Source: an uncultured Clostridia bacterium
GTDB lineage: Bacteria; Bacillota; Clostridia; Oscillospirales; Acutalibacteraceae
Direction: 5' to 3'
Length of the DNA stretch: 8,410 nucleotides
NCBI GenBank assembly: GCA_946042285.1
Contig: CAMGDK010000058.1
Location: forward strand, 1-8,410
A program made the position numbers and the translations under genes. Under the pieces are notes generated by a model. That model searched no databases and was not told the origin of the DNA. It saw only the letters and a list, made by a program, of their open reading frames with translations. This document shows, in pieces, positions 6,432 to 8,410 of the stretch; the stretch's first letter is position 1; every line of letters starts with the position of its first letter.

Positions 6432-7088
6432 ATGAGTAACATTGATATTGTTGACAGAAACAAAATTTTAGGTGCAGAATCACTTGATTACGGATTTGAT
6501 AAGGTGTTGCGTGGATACGATGTTAAGCAGGTTAACGAGTATATAACTAACCTTATAAATTCCAATAAGAACGCTACTGAGATTTTTGATCGGCGTTACA
6601 GTGATCTCAGTAACGAAAACTCCATGCTTTCTTATGAGCTTAATCAAAAGAAGGGTGAGGTTCAAAAGCTTAACGCACTTGTTGAAAAGCTTCGTAACGA
6701 AAGGGACTCAATGGCTCCTGAAAAGTCTCCTGTTGACGCTGCTGTTGATGAGGCTGTTATCGAAGAATACAAGAAGAAGATTGACAGCTTGTTAGCTAAA
6801 AACAGGTTACTTGCTGAGGAAAATAAGAAGCTTGAAGGTCAAAACAGAGATCTTCAGCGCGATGTTGCTCATTTAACTAAAAAAGTAGATAAAAACAGAA
6901 CTGAAATTAAATCACTCAAGGAAGAGCTTGAAAACGGTATGGATTCAGATGCTGAAAGAAAGCATATCGAAATCGAGCATATTTACGAAGCTGCTATTGA
7001 TAAGGCGGAGGATCTTATTTACAGAATTCAAACTGAGCTTTCTCTCGCACATTCAAAGGCAGAGGACATCACATTTGATAAACAGTAA
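6432..7088 (+). CDS. DivIVA-like coiled-coil protein
   Basis: Coiled-coil protein, 218 aa. The N-terminal motif FDKVLRGYDVKQVNEYI (22-38) matches the DivIVA/GpsB N-terminal domain (F..VLRGYD..QVD.F), which binds curved membrane at septa and poles. Long heptad-rich helices follow at about 55-93 and 108-168, split by an acidic Pro/Ala linker (94-107, APEKSPVDAAVDE). The C-terminal helix is charged (176-212). There is no membrane segment or signal peptide. RBS GAGGT (6419-6423) is 8 bases before ATG. The gene lies between the Tad platform genes and tadG, close to a MinD-family CpaE. Since DivIVA proteins recruit other proteins to poles, it may position the pilus machine; this is inference. It is unlikely to be the housekeeping DivIVA, which usually sits near ylm/ileS genes. 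General coiled-coil scaffold is the alternative. Confidence 0.78.
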   Translation: MSNIDIVDRNKILGAESLDYGFDKVLRGYDVKQVNEYITNLINSNKNATEIFDRRYSDLSNENSMLSYELNQKKGEVQKLNALVEKLRNERDSMAPEKSPVDAAVDEAVIEEYKKKIDSLLAKNRLLAEENKKLEGQNRDLQRDVAHLTKKVDKNRTEIKSLKEELENGMDSDAERKHIEIEHIYEAAIDKAEDLIYRIQTELSLAHSKAEDITFDKQ

Positions 7089-7142
7089 GCATTATTATTA
7101 GTCAACTATCTTAAATTTTAGGCTGAGAAAGAGGTGAGTAAT

Positions 7143-8410
7143 ATGGATTCAAATAAAATAACAAAAAGCGGTAAATTTCAAAAGAGAGAGAGTGGTGCAA
7201 TCGCTCTTATGGCTGTATTTTCAGCAATCGTAATCATTATGGTTACTGCTTTGGTTATTGATTTCGGATTGTATTACAATAGAGGTGCCAAGCTTCAAAA
7301 CGCAGTCGATGCGGCAGCAGTTGCCGTTGCATCCGAGCTTGGAAGTACAGATCTCGATATGGAGGTTATTGCGCGCAATTATCTTGCCAAGAACGGTTTT
7401 AAATCCGAGAATAACGATATTGATGTTGTCATAGAGACAAAGGGCGTTCTTACCGAAGAATCAATCCAAGAGGATGATGAGAAATATATCACCTCCGGAT
7501 ATATGAAATTAACCGTATCTCTTACGAATAAGACTAATTTCGCTTCCGTTCTCGGCTTTAAGAATCTCACACAGACAAAGAATTCCTTTGTTAAGGTTGC
7601 AGCTCATTATGTTGATGCTCCGAGAGCTCTCAAATATACTCTTTTTGCCGGCGCAACTAACGCTCAAACACCGGCTATGGTTCTCGGCGGAAGGACGGGC
7701 TCGCTCGGCAACAGTGTAGCCGATACACTCCAGCAAACCATAAATTCAATTAACACAAATCTTATTCAGCCGATTATAGGTGTTCTCGGCGGAGTACCGG
7801 ATTACAGTGACCTCGTTCACTTTAACACATCGGAAATTATTACTGACGGTGATGTTCACTCAAATTCAAATATTAAAATTGATGTTCAGGCGCTTAATGC
7901 CAGCCGTGTAAAAGACGATAACTCTGTTTCGGAATATGTTTACCAGCAGGACGAGAACGGTAACATGTCAAAGGTTCCTGTAACCGAAACAATCGTTGAC
8001 GCAGAAGGTAATCCTCAAGAGGTTATCAAAAGGGATGAAAACGGCAACATTATATATAAGACCACAACTGTTGAAATGAGCCGCGGTGATGCCTCTTACG
8101 ATGATTACGGTCAGGTAACATATACGGCTGTCGATGATATTAAATTTACTGTTAATCCTAATATAATTCTCGGTACTGATATTGACACACATCTTTATGT
8201 TCAAAATCAGCAGTATCTTGAGCAGACACAGGCTACACTCGGCATACTTAATCTTATTGATTACAGTGCTGTCGGCAGTACGGGTACTCTTAAGGATCAG
8301 TATAACGCCGTTGCTTCGTCATACTTTAACGGCAGAAATCTTTCACAAAAGCAAAAGGATAACATTTTAAATCAAGCTAACAGGCTTGATTATGATAACA
8401 ATACTAACAC
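7143..8410 (+). CDS. tadG: TadG-like pilus protein, 3' end outside the window
   Basis: Open from ATG 7143 to the window end without a stop: 422 codons plus two bases, so the C-terminus is missing. GAGGTGA (7131-7137) lies 5 bases before ATG. Residues 15-64 have the TadE/TadG-like head: RESGAIALMAVFSAIV, a hydrophobic helix (about 19-40), then VIDFGLYYNRGAKLQNAVDA (38-57), with Ala-rich continuation. This is the PF13400-type Tad-like N-terminus. The long exported part contains DGDVHSNSNIKI (235-246), which resembles a beta-rich repeat turn seen in other Firmicute TadG-like proteins. It also has three D-x-x-G-N turns near 270-302. TadG proteins associate with the pilus or cell envelope, and some carry a von Willebrand A domain; none is visible in the part present. 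It is the last gene seen, 54 bases after the DivIVA-like gene. Confidence 0.85.
   Translation, partial: MDSNKITKSGKFQKRESGAIALMAVFSAIVIIMVTALVIDFGLYYNRGAKLQNAVDAAAVAVASELGSTDLDMEVIARNYLAKNGFKSENNDIDVVIETKGVLTEESIQEDDEKYITSGYMKLTVSLTNKTNFASVLGFKNLTQTKNSFVKVAAHYVDAPRALKYTLFAGATNAQTPAMVLGGRTGSLGNSVADTLQQTINSINTNLIQPIIGVLGGVPDYSDLVHFNTSEIITDGDVHSNSNIKIDVQALNASRVKDDNSVSEYVYQQDENGNMSKVPVTETIVDAEGNPQEVIKRDENGNIIYKTTTVEMSRGDASYDDYGQVTYTAVDDIKFTVNPNIILGTDIDTHLYVQNQQYLEQTQATLGILNLIDYSAVGSTGTLKDQYNAVASSYFNGRNLSQKQKDNILNQANRLDYDNNTN

Noticed and set aside
44..8410. tRNA, rRNA, CRISPR array, riboswitch or insertion sequence
   Set aside because: No direct-repeat array, cloverleaf, known aptamer core or transposase motif was seen by eye; the genomic part is fully accounted for by pilus genes and short gaps.

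Overview
The window is most of a tight adherence (Tad/Flp) type IVc pilus operon from what looks like a Gram-positive, low-to-moderate-GC Firmicute. Clostridia are most likely, and an Oscillospiraceae/Ruminococcaceae- or Lachnospiraceae-like anaerobe fits the codon use and gene style. That placement is inference. The monoderm reading rests on three things: no secretin (CpaC/RcpA) or CpaD gene lies among the machine genes, there is a DivIVA-type protein, and Shine-Dalgarno sequences (GAGGTGA, AAGAGGTG, AAGGGGAG) are strong. All genes read on the + strand.

Layout: bases 1-43 are not genomic. They match the Illumina Nextera read-2 adapter with an i7 index, so biological sequence starts at about 44 and the contig begins there. 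A perfect 12-bp hairpin (73-100) closes an upstream gene that is not in the window. Then come tadE (197-739, TTG start), cpaB (802-1527), cpaE/tadZ (1551-2735), cpaF/tadA (2739-4091), tadB (4072-5058), tadC (5071-6018), a DUF192 gene (6021-6359), an inverted repeat (6363-6392), a DivIVA-like coiled-coil gene (6432-7088) and a long TadG-like gene (7143 to beyond 8410, cut by the window end). The genes from cpaE through the DUF192 gene are separated by 2-23 bases or overlap, as in one transcript. There is no gap of 300 bases without a gene.

How the genes work together: CpaF is the hexameric secretion ATPase that drives the TadB/TadC inner-membrane platform. CpaE (TadZ) is a MinD-like ATPase thought to position the machine. 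TadE and TadG are pseudopilins or pilus-associated proteins with the class III-type N-terminus. CpaB is a membrane-anchored SAF-domain protein outside the membrane. The major Flp pilin and the prepilin peptidase (TadV/CpaA) are not seen and are probably in flanking sequence. The two accessory genes, DUF192 and DivIVA-like, are the most interesting part. The DivIVA-like protein next to a MinD-family ATPase suggests a dedicated system for placing the pilus machine at poles or septa.
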